Shown piece by piece: positions 34,512 through 42,368 of a stretch of DNA of 64,000 nt; position 1 is the first letter of the stretch, and every line of letters begins with the position of its first letter. The stretch lies in NCBI GenBank assembly GCA_036393295.1, contig DASWHF010000077.1, forward strand, positions 9,195-73,194, given 5' to 3'. The translations under genes and the position numbers were made by a program. The DNA comes from DASWHF01 sp036393295 (lineage in GTDB: Bacteria > Pseudomonadota > Gammaproteobacteria > Acidiferrobacterales > UBA6901). The notes beneath the pieces are model-generated. The model did not search any database. It worked only from the letters and a program-made list of their open reading frames with translations, and was not told where the DNA came from.

Positions 34512-34694
34512 CTACCGCAGTTTCCACGCGAGCAGAATGAGCGCCAATCCGGCTGCCCATGCCAGCCCCCACTTTGTTCCTCGTGATAAGCCCTCCTTTG
34601 GCTGTGAATCTATCTCACTAGCCTGCATTGACAGCAAAGGTAACGCTGCCAGTACATACACCATTATGAGACCGCCCCATGCAGCATCACTCAT
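34512..34694 (-). CDS. Small membrane protein in cassette (60 aa)
   Basis: Two hydrophobic segments (GLIMVYVLAALPLLSM and WGLAWAAGLALILLAWKL) flank a short polar loop. GGAG precedes the ATG. No family recognised. It is followed by attC site 1 and has the low GC of the cassette region. It may share one cassette with the next upstream small membrane gene, because no attC fits in the 44 bp between them. Confidence 0.55.
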   Translation of the reverse strand: MSDAAWGGLIMVYVLAALPLLSMQASEIDSQPKEGLSRGTKWGLAWAAGLALILLAWKLR

Positions 34695-34738
34695 TCTGGT
34701 CTCCTAGCGACAAGCACATTCCGACTCTATGTTCTTAT

Positions 34739-34933
34739 TCAATTGGTTTTGTCATCAAGCATCTGTTTCATTATTGACAGCGGCAACATTCCGGCAAAGC
34801 CAAGTGGGAAAAATGCGAGCATCCACCACGCAGAGCCATCAAGGAACAGCACGTATACAGGAAGTCCAATTACAGCCCCTCCTTGCATCAAGAAACCAAT
34901 AAAGCTGAAGAAGTAAGCGACTAGTTTTCTCAT
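34739..34933 (-). CDS. Small membrane protein in cassette (64 aa)
   Basis: ATG 34933 gives MRKLVAYFFSFIGFL onward, with two membrane segments and a charged C-terminus (MLDDKTN). A TTG 12 bases upstream lies inside the attC core and is not preferred. It starts just after attC site 2, the normal position for a cassette gene. No family recognised. Confidence 0.5.
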   Translation of the reverse strand: MRKLVAYFFSFIGFLMQGGAVIGLPVYVLFLDGSAWWMLAFFPLGFAGMLPLSIMKQMLDDKTN

Positions 34934-34939
34934 CTTGAC

Positions 34940-35027
34940 GCTCAACGCCGTTTTAACTGGCGCGGGCCAAGAAATGCCAGGAAACAGTGCGCCGTATCAC
35001 CGCGTCCGGTTGAAAACATAGTTATGT
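34940..35027 (-). other. attC site 2 (integron recombination site)
   Basis: On the minus strand ATAACTA (35019-35025) and GTTGAGC (34940-34946) bound an 88-bp imperfect palindrome. The inner arms TTTTCAACCGG and CCAGTTAAAA pair except for extrahelical bases, as required for attC folding. The acetyltransferase stop codon lies inside the first core, which is common in cassettes. Confidence 0.75.
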
Positions 35028-35465
35028 CCCCCGCTGCAGCACAAGCTTCGGATTGTCCCAAACGGAGCGCTGCGGAGCGCCCGTTGGTTGAAACCCAAGA
35101 GACATCCAGAACCGCTCGGAACTACGCGGTGCACACCGTACAGTAATGAACTCCGCCCCGGACTCGAAAAGTCGTTTAATTGCACCAAGAGCCAACATTT
35201 TACCGAAACCTTGACCGCGACACTGTGGCTTAACCTCCAGAATGTCGATTGATGCACCGACCGACTTTCGGGTTTGAACCACGAACCCAACGACCGCGGA
35301 ACGGACTACAGCGCAGTAAACTTCTCCTTGTTGTTGCGACTCAACAATGATCCCGCGGTTGCAATAGAAACCCTCACCCGTTTCACGCTCCTCTTGCTTA
35401 AGCCAAGCAAGGATTTCGATCAAGTGCGCTTCGGTCGCCAACACGACAGTCGTCTCAGGGGACAT
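35022..35465 (-). CDS. GNAT-family N-acetyltransferase in cassette
   Basis: A 147-residue GNAT protein. The acetyl-CoA-binding motif A is visible as ILEVKPQCRGQGFGKMLALGAIK, followed by ERFWMSLGFQPTG. The acceptor is unknown; nothing ties it to a known drug-modifying class. It begins at ATG 35465, just downstream of a pair of palindromic sites, and its stop lies in attC site 2, so it is part of the cassette group. Confidence 0.8.
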   Translation of the reverse strand: MSPETTVVLATEAHLIEILAWLKQEERETGEGFYCNRGIIVESQQQGEVYCAVVRSAVVGFVVQTRKSVGASIDILEVKPQCRGQGFGKMLALGAIKRLFESGAEFITVRCAPRSSERFWMSLGFQPTGAPQRSVWDNPKLVLQRGT

Positions 35466-35475
35466 AACAGTTACT

Positions 35476-35514
35476 TAGACAGAATCTGCCTTTTACGGTA
35501 CTAGACAGATTCTG
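35476..35514. promoter_or_regulatory. Twin TAGACAGAWTCTG palindromes
   Basis: TAGACAGAATCTG (35476-35488) and TAGACAGATTCTG (35502-35514) are 26 bp apart; each contains the palindrome CAGA-W-TCTG. They sit just before the acetyltransferase start and look like two operator sites on the same face about 2.5 helical turns apart. The regulator is unknown. Confidence 0.45.
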
Positions 35515-35637
35515 TATAAGTCGAGAAAAAATTTCATCTTGATTTCAGGGCAGCTCGTTGAAAAGCAATTCATATTCTTGCTGGTTGGTCGCCACAAAAG
35601 GCAGAACCCTCACGTCGCGATCTTCTGCCGAGTTGGG

Positions 35638-35871
35638 CTACTCCACCTTCACATCCACAGACTTGCACCCAATCGCCTCTAGCGTTTGCAGCAGCAATGC
35701 GGCACTGAAGGTGCCGCGGTTGATCTTGGAGCGGAGGTTGTTGGCGTTGTCGTCGACGCCGATCTTTTTTAGTTTCTCGGCGAGGTCGTCGTAGTTCAGG
35801 CCTCGCCGGGCCAGCTCGCCTTTCACGAGGTTGCGGGCGCGTCGCGCCCAGTCGTCTGTCTTCTCTGACAT
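35638..35871 (-). CDS. DUF6471-type small protein
   Basis: A 77-residue protein, MSEKTDDWARRARNLVKGEL onward, with a helix-turn-helix-like stretch (LNYDDLAEKLKKIGVDDNANNLRSKINRG) seen in DUF6471 proteins. A DNA-binding regulatory role is possible but untested. It lies at the edge of the low-GC cassette region; the 172 bp on either side hold no other gene apart from the twin palindromes. Confidence 0.65.
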   Translation of the reverse strand: MSEKTDDWARRARNLVKGELARRGLNYDDLAEKLKKIGVDDNANNLRSKINRGTFSAALLLQTLEAIGCKSVDVKVE

Positions 35872-36043
35872 GCCGCGTCCTGGCTCTTTTTCCGAAAACT
35901 ATACAGCAGGTCGGCACGATCCGTATCTCGGCTCTTGTGTAATGCGCTAATATGCAGTATATAGCAATAATATTTGCATAAACGAGCTATTTTTTGCTAT
36001 CTGGGAAGGGACTTATCTAAATTCACCGACAAGGAGGTGCCTC

Positions 36044-36280
36044 ATGCTGATACTCACCCGCAAACTCGGCCAGATCCTGCGCGTCATGCCCCGGGAGGGG
36101 GTGGGGTGCGGGTTGACGGTGGGGGAGCTGTTCCGGGACGGGTCGATGGAGATTGTCGTCGGCAAGGTAGACGGGAAGCATGTGCGGATCGGGCTCAAGG
36201 CGCATCGGGGGTTGTTGGTGATGCGCGGGGAGATCGAGGGGACGGCGTTGGGGGAGGTGTTGCGGGGGCGGGGCGAGTGA
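36044..36280 (+). CDS. Divergent CsrA-family RNA-binding protein
   Basis: Begins MLILTRKLGQILRVMP, the CsrA N-terminus that forms strand 1 and part of the RNA site, and continues with VGKVDGKHVRIGLKAHRGLLVMRGEIEG, matching CsrA strands 3-5 and the RNA-contacting VHREEI region (here VMRGEI). It is 78 residues against about 61 in E. coli CsrA, with about ten extra residues between strands 1 and 2. AAGGAGGTG precedes the ATG. It is next to the accessory region, so it may be a mobile or locus-specific paralogue rather than the global regulator. Confidence 0.8.
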   Translation: MLILTRKLGQILRVMPREGVGCGLTVGELFRDGSMEIVVGKVDGKHVRIGLKAHRGLLVMRGEIEGTALGEVLRGRGE

Positions 36281-36311
36281 TGATCCGGTGAGGATGGGTT
36301 CCTCGGCGCGG

Positions 36312-36357
36312 TCGGCCCTCACCCCGGCCCTCTCCCGGAGGGAGAGGGAGAAAGGCT
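36312..36357. repeat. CCCTCTCC-type repeat overlapping the ubiV 3' end
   Basis: CGGCCCTCACCCCGGCCCTC then TCCCGGAGGGAGAGGGAGAA form a hairpin repeat that encodes the last residues and stop of ubiV on the minus strand. Confidence 0.75.
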
Positions 36358-37230
36358 AACCCAGGTCATGCCCGGCACGCCGTGCCAATAGCCGTTGCAG
36401 GGGCCGGTCGGCAGCAGCGTAGCGGGGAGCTGGGCCTCGGCTTCGCCGTCGACGGCGGCACGGAAGGCGGCGGCGATCTCGGCCATGTGCTGCGACTGTG
36501 GCGACAGGCGAAGTACGTCGACGCCGGCCTCGGTGAGCGCCGGCAGCTCGGCGATCAGGTTGAGACTCAGCGCCGACTGCACCTGGATGCCGTTCAGCAC
36601 CAGGAAGTCCTCGGCCTCGCGGGTGCGCATCGGCATGCCGTCCGGATGCTCGCGACAGCGGAACTCGCAGGCGTCCTTGGGCAGGTCGTGGGCGCGGGCG
36701 GTGAAGCAGCGCGCCGAGAACGCCAGCGGCAGGCGGCCGAAGCCGAACACCTCGGTCTCCATGCCGGCCGGGCGCGCCGCCTGCAAGGCCTTGAGATCCT
36801 CGCGCGACAGCTCCGGCGGCAGCACCCAGCGGCGCGCGCCGCAGTCGCTGAGCACCGCGAGTGTCTCGCCGTTGTAGGTGTTGATATGCGGCCCGGCGAC
36901 GAAGCCTTGCGCCGCGCCGCTCAGCATGCGCACCGCGGCCATGTCGTTCGCCTCGACCGGATAGCGGCGGTTGGCGGCGATGCGGCGCATCATGGAAAGC
37001 TCGGAGGCGGCCTCCACCAGGGTCAGCGTCGACAGCACGACCTCCTTGCCGGCCGCGCGCAGCGTGTCGGCGATGTCGAGCCAGTCGGTGAAGCGCAGGG
37101 CGCGGCGTTTGCTGCAAACCGTTTCGCCGAGATAGACGATGTCCACGGGCCAGTCGGCCGCGTTGCGGTAGAAGTCGAACACCGCTTCGCGCACCCAATA
37201 GTAGAGAATGGGTCCCAGCGCCAGCTTCAC
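36319..37230 (-). CDS. ubiV: UbiV, anaerobic ubiquinone hydroxylation protein
   Basis: Peptidase-U32-like [4Fe-4S] protein that, with UbiU, hydroxylates ubiquinone precursors without O2. Cys 39, 175, 188 and 192 match the four cluster ligands of E. coli UbiV (39, 180, 193, 197). VFGFGRLPLAFSARCFTARA and LSPQSQHM are family-typical. GTG 37230 follows GGGAGGT. The last residues (SLSPSPSGRGPG) come from an extragenic repeat that supplies the TGA. A GTAGGGTGGGGC palindrome lies between it and ubiU. Confidence 0.94.
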   Translation of the reverse strand: MKLALGPILYYWVREAVFDFYRNAADWPVDIVYLGETVCSKRRALRFTDWLDIADTLRAAGKEVVLSTLTLVEAASELSMMRRIAANRRYPVEANDMAAVRMLSGAAQGFVAGPHINTYNGETLAVLSDCGARRWVLPPELSREDLKALQAARPAGMETEVFGFGRLPLAFSARCFTARAHDLPKDACEFRCREHPDGMPMRTREAEDFLVLNGIQVQSALSLNLIAELPALTEAGVDVLRLSPQSQHMAEIAAAFRAAVDGEAEAQLPATLLPTGPCNGYWHGVPGMTWVSLSPSPSGRGPG

Positions 37231-37253
37231 CGCTCACCTCCCGGCGTATTGCC

Positions 37254-37309
37254 GTAGGGTGGGGCTCTGCCCCACCGGCCGTTTGCTCGGTGGGCAGGGC
37301 CCACCCTAC
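37254..37309. repeat. GTAGGGTGGGGC palindromic repeat
   Basis: GTAGGGTGGGGCTCTGCCCC at one end and the complement GGGCCCACCCTAC at the other enclose a short spacer. Similar elements are at 45387-45464 and 63941-64000. Confidence 0.75.
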
Positions 37310-37375
37310 GCATAAGAGAGATTGCCGCGGCCCGCTGCGCGGGCCTCGCAATGACAGCGGGGGCGCCTTCAGTGG

Positions 37376-38407
37376 CTATTGCCATGTGCGGTGCAAGGCG
37401 CCCAGGGTGTGCTGGCGCCCCTCGGCGACGCGGTCCAAGGCGGCCATCCATTCGCGGCGCACGGCGTAGGCTTGCGGGTCGCACGCATAGCTGTCGAGCG
37501 CGGCGCGCAAGACCTGCGTCACCTGCGCGACATAGGCCGGGCTGCGCTGGCGGCCCTCGACCTTGATGGCAGCGACGCCCGCGCCCGCCAGCTGCGGAAG
37601 GATGTCGAGCACGTTCAGGCTGGTCGGCTCCTCGAGCGCGTAGTACGCCGCCTCGGCCGCCGCGCCGGGCACGGCGAAGCGCCCCTTGCACAAGGTCGGG
37701 TAGCCGGCCGGCTCGCCGGCCGCGTAGACGTCGATCAGCACGCCGTTCAGGCGCGAGGCGCGGCCGGCCGCGGTCTCCTCCCAGCGCACGGCCTTGGCCG
37801 GCGAGCACACGCCGCAGGTGTTGGGCGATTCGCCGGTGACGTAGGACGACAGCGCGCAGCGCCCCTCGACCATCACGCACAGGCTGCCGAAGCCGAACAC
37901 CTCGACCTCGATCGGCAGCGCGGCCGCGGTGCGCGCGACCTGCGGCAGGGACAGCACGCGCGGCAGCACCACGCGCCGCACGCCGAAGCGCTCGACGTAG
38001 AACATCACCGCCTGGTGGGTGGTCGCCGAGCCCTGCACCGACAGGTGCAGGCGCAGCTGCGGGTGGTGGCGCGTGCAGTAACGCATCAGGCCCGGATCGG
38101 CGAGGATCACCGCATCGACGCCGATATCGGCGGCGGCGTCGGCGGCGCTCTGCCACTGTGCGAAGCGCGCGGCGCGCGGGTAGGTGTTGAGCGCCAGGAA
38201 CATCCTGGCGCCGGCGCGGTGCGCGTAGTCGATGCCGCGCCGCATGTCCTGCGCGTCGAAGTTCAGCCCGGCGAAGTTGCGCGCATTGGTCGCGTCGCGA
38301 AAGCCGAGGTACACGGCGTTCGCGCCATGGTCGACCGCGGCCTTGAGCGCCGGCAGGCTGCCGGCCGGGCAGACCAGCTCGGGCGCGCGCGCCGTCACGC
38401 CGGGCAT
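37376..38407 (-). CDS. ubiU: UbiU, anaerobic ubiquinone hydroxylation protein
   Basis: Partner of UbiV, 343 residues. The N-terminus ELVCPAGSLPALKAAVDHGA and YLGFRDATNARNFAGLNF are typical. Cys 177, 184, 201 and 240 correspond to the E. coli UbiU ligands (169, 176, 193, 232), in EGRCALSSYVTGESPNTCGV and YPTLCKGRF. ATG 38407 overlaps the end of the upstream yhcC-like gene, so translation is coupled. The FNR-like box upstream of the operon fits anaerobic expression. Confidence 0.95.
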   Translation of the reverse strand: MPGVTARAPELVCPAGSLPALKAAVDHGANAVYLGFRDATNARNFAGLNFDAQDMRRGIDYAHRAGARMFLALNTYPRAARFAQWQSAADAAADIGVDAVILADPGLMRYCTRHHPQLRLHLSVQGSATTHQAVMFYVERFGVRRVVLPRVLSLPQVARTAAALPIEVEVFGFGSLCVMVEGRCALSSYVTGESPNTCGVCSPAKAVRWEETAAGRASRLNGVLIDVYAAGEPAGYPTLCKGRFAVPGAAAEAAYYALEEPTSLNVLDILPQLAGAGVAAIKVEGRQRSPAYVAQVTQVLRAALDSYACDPQAYAVRREWMAALDRVAEGRQHTLGALHRTWQ

Positions 38408-39354
38408 GACAGGACCTGCGCGATTTCCGGCAAGGGCCGCGCCGCGCCGCTCCCCTGGCGCGCGCCGCGGCGCGCGAGCTCGCGCTCGATGCCGTTCAGC
38501 ACCCGCCACTTCCAGCGGCACCAGTCCGGCGCCAGCAGGATCGTCGGCGAGGCCGTGCCGGTGACGCGGTGATAGACCACCTCCGCCGGCGTGGCCGCGA
38601 TCAGGTCGGCCGCGCGCCCGACGTAGTCGTCGAAGCCGAGCGCCGCGTATTCGCCGCGCCGCCAGGCGTTGGCCAGCCGCGTGCCCTTGACCACGTGCAG
38701 CGGATGCAGCTTGAGGCCGTCGACGCCGTCGTCCAGCACGCGCGCCAGCGTCGTGCGCTCGTGCCGGCCATCTTCGCCGGGCAGGCCGAGGATGAGATGG
38801 GTGCACACCGGCAGGCCGCGTGCGCGCGCCGCGCGCACGGCCGCGCGGTACTCGCCGTAGCCGTGGCCGCGGTTGACGCGCACGAGCGTGGCGTCGAAGC
38901 TCGACTGCAGGCCGAGCTCCAGCCACACCTCGAAACCGCGTTCGCGGTAGCCGGCCAGCAGGTCGAGCACCGGCGCCGGCACGCAGTCCGGGCGCGTGCC
39001 GACCGCCAGCCCGATCACACCCGGCTGGGCCAGCGCCTGGTCGTACAGGCTGCGCAGGTATTCGACGTCGGCGTAGGTGTTGGTGTAGGCCTGGAAGTAA
39101 GCGAGGAAGCGCCGCGCCCGCGTGCGGCGCGCGATCACCGCGCGGCCGGCGGCAAGCTGCGCGGCGACCGGCGCCGGCGCGCGGCCGTTGGGGCTGAACG
39201 AGACGTTGTTGCAGAACGTGCAGCCGCCGCGGCCCTTGCTGCCGTCGCGGTTCGGGCAGGTGAACTGCGCATCGAGCGCCAGCTTGTGGACGCGCGCGCC
39301 GTGGCGGCGCAGCATCGCCTGACCGAAGGTCGTGACGTAATCCGACAGGCTCAT
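38395..39354 (-). CDS. YhcC-type radical SAM protein (TIGR01212 family)
   Basis: A 319-residue radical SAM protein with the unusual spacing FTCPNRDGSKGRGGCTFCNN, typical of the YhcC family, then AYTNTYADVEYLRSLYDQAL and GLAVGTRPDCV. The C-terminus includes YHRVTGTASPTILLAPDWC. The reaction of this family is not established. It is the second gene of a four-gene operon ending in ubiU and ubiV. Confidence 0.88.
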   Translation of the reverse strand: MSLSDYVTTFGQAMLRRHGARVHKLALDAQFTCPNRDGSKGRGGCTFCNNVSFSPNGRAPAPVAAQLAAGRAVIARRTRARRFLAYFQAYTNTYADVEYLRSLYDQALAQPGVIGLAVGTRPDCVPAPVLDLLAGYRERGFEVWLELGLQSSFDATLVRVNRGHGYGEYRAAVRAARARGLPVCTHLILGLPGEDGRHERTTLARVLDDGVDGLKLHPLHVVKGTRLANAWRRGEYAALGFDDYVGRAADLIAATPAEVVYHRVTGTASPTILLAPDWCRWKWRVLNGIERELARRGARQGSGAARPLPEIAQVLSCPA

Positions 39355-39373
39355 TGCGTCGGGCCGGCCCCCG

Positions 39374-40006
39374 TCAGCCGACCGCGTCCAGCATCCGGCT
39401 CCGGAACTTCACGCGCAGGCGCCCGGCGATCTGCTCGCAGGCCGCGAGGTCGACCCCCGGCAGGCCGTCGATGGCGGTGAGCGTGATGTCCGGCACGAAG
39501 TCGCGCGCGCGCTCGGTGAAATCCAGCACCGCCTGCCAGGCGCCGCTCATCCGCGGGCGGCACAGGCGGTTGTAGGTCGGCTCGTCCTGGGCGTTCAGCG
39601 AGATCGACAAGGCGTCGACGTTGTCCTCCAGGTCCGGCGTCACGTCGCGCCCGTAGACGAGATTGGCGAGGCCGTCGGTGTTGACGCGGATCGTCGCGCC
39701 GTAGGCGCGCAGCCGCGACGCGACGTCCAGCAGATCGTACAGGCGCAGGGTCGGCTCGCCCAGACCGCAGAAGACGATCTGGCGATATTGGTGCGGGTCG
39801 CCCACGGCATCGATAATCTCGGTCACGCTCGGCTCACGCCGGATGCGCAGGGTGTTGCCCTGGACATCCCAGATGCGGTCGAACTTCGGACAGAAGACGC
39901 AACGCAGCGTGCAGCGGTTCGTGATGTTCAGATAGAGATTGCCATGCAGCGCATAGGCGATCCGCCCGTCGCGCACACGCGACACCCTGGGCGTTTCTCC
40001 GATCAT
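39374..40006 (-). CDS. TatD-associated-type radical SAM protein
   Basis: A 210-residue radical SAM protein; NLYLNITNRCTLRCVFCPKF holds the CxxxCxxC motif. IVFCGLGEPTLRLYDLLDVA and the VNTDGLANLVYGRDVTPDLE segment match the TatD-linked family. No tatD gene is in the window. ATG 40006 is preferred over an upstream TTG/ATG at 40066, which would translate across the FNR-like box. It leads the operon to yhcC, ubiU and ubiV. Confidence 0.82.
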   Translation of the reverse strand: MIGETPRVSRVRDGRIAYALHGNLYLNITNRCTLRCVFCPKFDRIWDVQGNTLRIRREPSVTEIIDAVGDPHQYRQIVFCGLGEPTLRLYDLLDVASRLRAYGATIRVNTDGLANLVYGRDVTPDLEDNVDALSISLNAQDEPTYNRLCRPRMSGAWQAVLDFTERARDFVPDITLTAIDGLPGVDLAACEQIAGRLRVKFRSRMLDAVG

Positions 40007-40042
40007 GACGCGGGATTTAATAGGAATACCGGCCGGGCGACC

Positions 40043-40056
40043 TTGATATAAGTCAA
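40043..40056 (-). promoter_or_regulatory. FNR-like box before the radical SAM-yhcC-ubiUV operon
   Basis: TTGAT-ATAA-GTCAA matches the FNR consensus at nine of ten bases and is centred 43 bp before the assigned start. With the usual -41.5 spacing the transcript would begin close to the start codon, so the true start may be slightly downstream. Confidence 0.7.
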
Positions 40057-40155
40057 TAATACCCACGGTGCCGCCTTCGGGCGGCCGCCTGGTTCATTTC
40101 GTCGCACCGGACGGGTCCACGACCCGCGCCCACCGGCAAGCGCGCCGGGCGGGCG

Positions 40156-41586
40156 CTACGCCGTGCGCGGGCCGAGGCGGCTGACCAGGACGATGACGGC
40201 GAACGACAGCAGGAAGCCCGGCACCAGCTCGTAGACGTCAAAGACCCCGCCGTGCAATTGCTTCCAGACGATCACCGTGACGCCGCCGACCAGCATCCCG
40301 GCCAGCGCCGCGTGGCGCGTCATGGCGCGCCAGTGCAGCGACAACAGGATCGCCGGCCCGAAGGCCGCCCCGAATCCCGCCCAGGCATAGGCGACCAGCT
40401 CCAGGACCCGGGCGTCGGGATTCAGCGCCAGCGCCAGCGCGACCGCGGCCATCAGCACGACCGCGCCGCGCCCGACCCAGATGAGCTCGCGCGCGCCGGC
40501 GCGCGGCCGCAGCAGCGCCTTGTAGAAATCCTCGCTCAGCGCCGCCGAGGCGACCAGCAGCTGCGAGTCGGCGGTGCTCATGATGGCGGCGAGGATCGCC
40601 GCCAGGCAGACGCCAGCCAGCAGCGGATGGAACAGCAGATCGATCAGCGCGATGAAGACCTTTTCGCTGTCGGCGCCGGCGAGCGGCGGCGCGATCAAGC
40701 CGATGCCGCTCAAGCCCGCGAGCAGCGCGCCGGTCAGCGTCAACGTGACCCAGACCATGGCGATACGGCGTGCGCGCACCAGGCCCTCGATGCGGTCGAT
40801 CGCCATGAAGCGCGCCAGGATATGCGGCTGGCCGAAATAGCCAAGACCCCAGCCGAGCAGCGACACGATGGCGATCGCGCCGAGCGCGTCGCCGTTGCGA
40901 TCGGTGAACGGATTCAGCAGCGCGGCGGACAATCCGGCATCGAGGCCCGCCGCGCCGGACTGCGCCAGGGCCGCGACCGGCACGGCGATCAGGGCGGCCA
41001 GCATCAACAGCGCCTGCACCACGTCGGTCCAGCTCACCGCGAGGAAACCGCCGAGGAAGGTGTAGGCCACGATCGCGACCGCGCCGAGGCCCACGGCATA
41101 GAGATAAGGAAGCCCGAACACCGCCTCGAACAGCTTGCCGCCCGCGACCAGCCCCGAGGACGCATAGAACGTGAAGAACAACAGGATGAAGAACGCGGCA
41201 ATGACGCGCAGCGCCCGCGTGTCGTCGTCGAAGCGGCGCTCAAAATAATCCGGCAGCGTCAGCGCGTCGCCGGCCGCCACGGTCGCGGCCCGCAGCCGCG
41301 CCGCGACCAGCCGCCAATTCAGGTAGGTGCCGATCAGGAGGCCGACGGCGATCCATCCGGCCTCGAGCCCGGCCAGATAGGCATAGCCCGGCAGCCCCAG
41401 CAGCAGCCAGCCGCTCATGTCGGAGGCGCCGGCGGACAGCGCCGCCACGCCGCTGCCGAGGCGGCGGCCGCCCAACAGGTAGTCGGAGAGATCGCGGGTG
41501 CGCGCGTAGGCCAGCAGGCCGATCAGCAGCATCGCCGCCAGATAGACGACGAAGACGACCGCGACGGTGACCGGGCCCTGGGTCAT
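40156..41586 (-). CDS. putP: Sodium/proline-type symporter (PutP-like SSS family)
   Basis: A 476-residue protein with about 13 membrane helices. Family signatures include YLLGGRRLGSGVAALSAGASDMSGWLLLGLPG near residue 35 and ILAAIMSTADSQLLVASAALSEDFYKALLRP. These match Na+/proline symporters more than pantothenate or solute:sodium relatives. No put dehydrogenase gene is adjacent, so the exact substrate is inferred. It lies alone, with the RraA-like gene 24 bp upstream on the same strand. Confidence 0.88.
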   Translation of the reverse strand: MTQGPVTVAVVFVVYLAAMLLIGLLAYARTRDLSDYLLGGRRLGSGVAALSAGASDMSGWLLLGLPGYAYLAGLEAGWIAVGLLIGTYLNWRLVAARLRAATVAAGDALTLPDYFERRFDDDTRALRVIAAFFILLFFTFYASSGLVAGGKLFEAVFGLPYLYAVGLGAVAIVAYTFLGGFLAVSWTDVVQALLMLAALIAVPVAALAQSGAAGLDAGLSAALLNPFTDRNGDALGAIAIVSLLGWGLGYFGQPHILARFMAIDRIEGLVRARRIAMVWVTLTLTGALLAGLSGIGLIAPPLAGADSEKVFIALIDLLFHPLLAGVCLAAILAAIMSTADSQLLVASAALSEDFYKALLRPRAGARELIWVGRGAVVLMAAVALALALNPDARVLELVAYAWAGFGAAFGPAILLSLHWRAMTRHAALAGMLVGGVTVIVWKQLHGGVFDVYELVPGFLLSFAVIVLVSRLGPRTA

Positions 41587-41610
41587 CGGGCCGGACCGGC
41601 CAAGCCCGTA

Positions 41611-42291
41611 TCAGTCATCCTGGCGGCCTTCGCGCCGGACCCGGGCCGGGTCCTCGCCGCGCACACCGGCCGCCGACTCGCGGTCGCGCGCCTCGATGGC
41701 GACCGCGTCGTCGAGCACGGCGTCGAGCGCCGCGGCCGGGATGATCACCGCGCCGGCGCGGTCGGCATATATATAGTCGCCGGGCAGCACCGTGGCGTCG
41801 GCGAGCGTCACCGGCACGTTGGCCTCGATCGGCATGAGATCGTGCTGGCCGCCGCGTGGCGTCGGGCCGCGGCACCAGACCGCGATACCTTGCGCGCCGA
41901 GCTCGTCGAAATCGCGCAGCCGCCCGTCGGCGATGACGCCCGCCAGGCCGTGGTGGGCGGCGCGCGCCAGCTTGATGCCGCCGCCGAGCGATACGTCCTC
42001 GCGCCCCGCGCTCGACAGCACCAGCACCCGGCCGGCCCCGGCCGCCGCGTCCTCGCCGAGCGCCTCGTAGAACAGCCGCGCGAAGTTGTGGCGCTGCGGA
42101 TCGTAGACGTCGTTGCGGCGCGGCACGAAGCGCAGGGTCAGCGCCCGGCCGAACAGCACGCGCTCCGGGGTCGGCGACACCAGGCCCAGGACGCAGCTGC
42201 GCTGGCTGTAGCGGCGATCGACCGCGTCACTGAGCGAGGCGCTCGTGACCTGGGCGATGCGTGGATCCCGGACCGACCGGGCTGTGCTCAT
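41611..42291 (-). CDS. RraA-family protein
   Basis: Resembles RraA/4-hydroxy-4-methyl-2-oxoglutarate aldolase-like proteins: LSDAVDRRY near the N-terminus, then GGGIKLARAAHHGLAGVIADGRLRDFDEL and PGDYIYADRAGAVIIP. The Asp/Arg of ADGRLRD binds substrate in aldolase members. Whether it is an aldolase, a decarboxylase or an RNase E regulator cannot be decided. ATG 42291 is preferred over an upstream extension at 42357. The C-terminal 25 residues are charged. Confidence 0.78.
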   Translation of the reverse strand: MSTARSVRDPRIAQVTSASLSDAVDRRYSQRSCVLGLVSPTPERVLFGRALTLRFVPRRNDVYDPQRHNFARLFYEALGEDAAAGAGRVLVLSSAGREDVSLGGGIKLARAAHHGLAGVIADGRLRDFDELGAQGIAVWCRGPTPRGGQHDLMPIEANVPVTLADATVLPGDYIYADRAGAVIIPAAALDAVLDDAVAIEARDRESAAGVRGEDPARVRREGRQDD

Positions 42292-42368
42292 GGCGGGCCT
42301 TTCGCGCTGGAAGGATCGACGGGCGCTATCATCACACAGTCCGCGCGACGGCTCCACCGCCGCACGGC

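Noticed and set aside
34381..34572. A 63-codon minus-strand frame ending LQPTSALARRRV
   Set aside because: It reads into attC site 1 and overlaps the better-supported 60-residue membrane protein; such endings are typical of translation into attC DNA.
35476..35514. LexA (SOS) boxes
   Set aside because: The arms read CAGA-W-TCTG, not CTGT-N8-ACAG as in gammaproteobacterial LexA sites.
33560..36044. An integron integrase in the cassette region
   Set aside because: No intI-like gene is found in either strand, so only attC sites and cassettes are reported.
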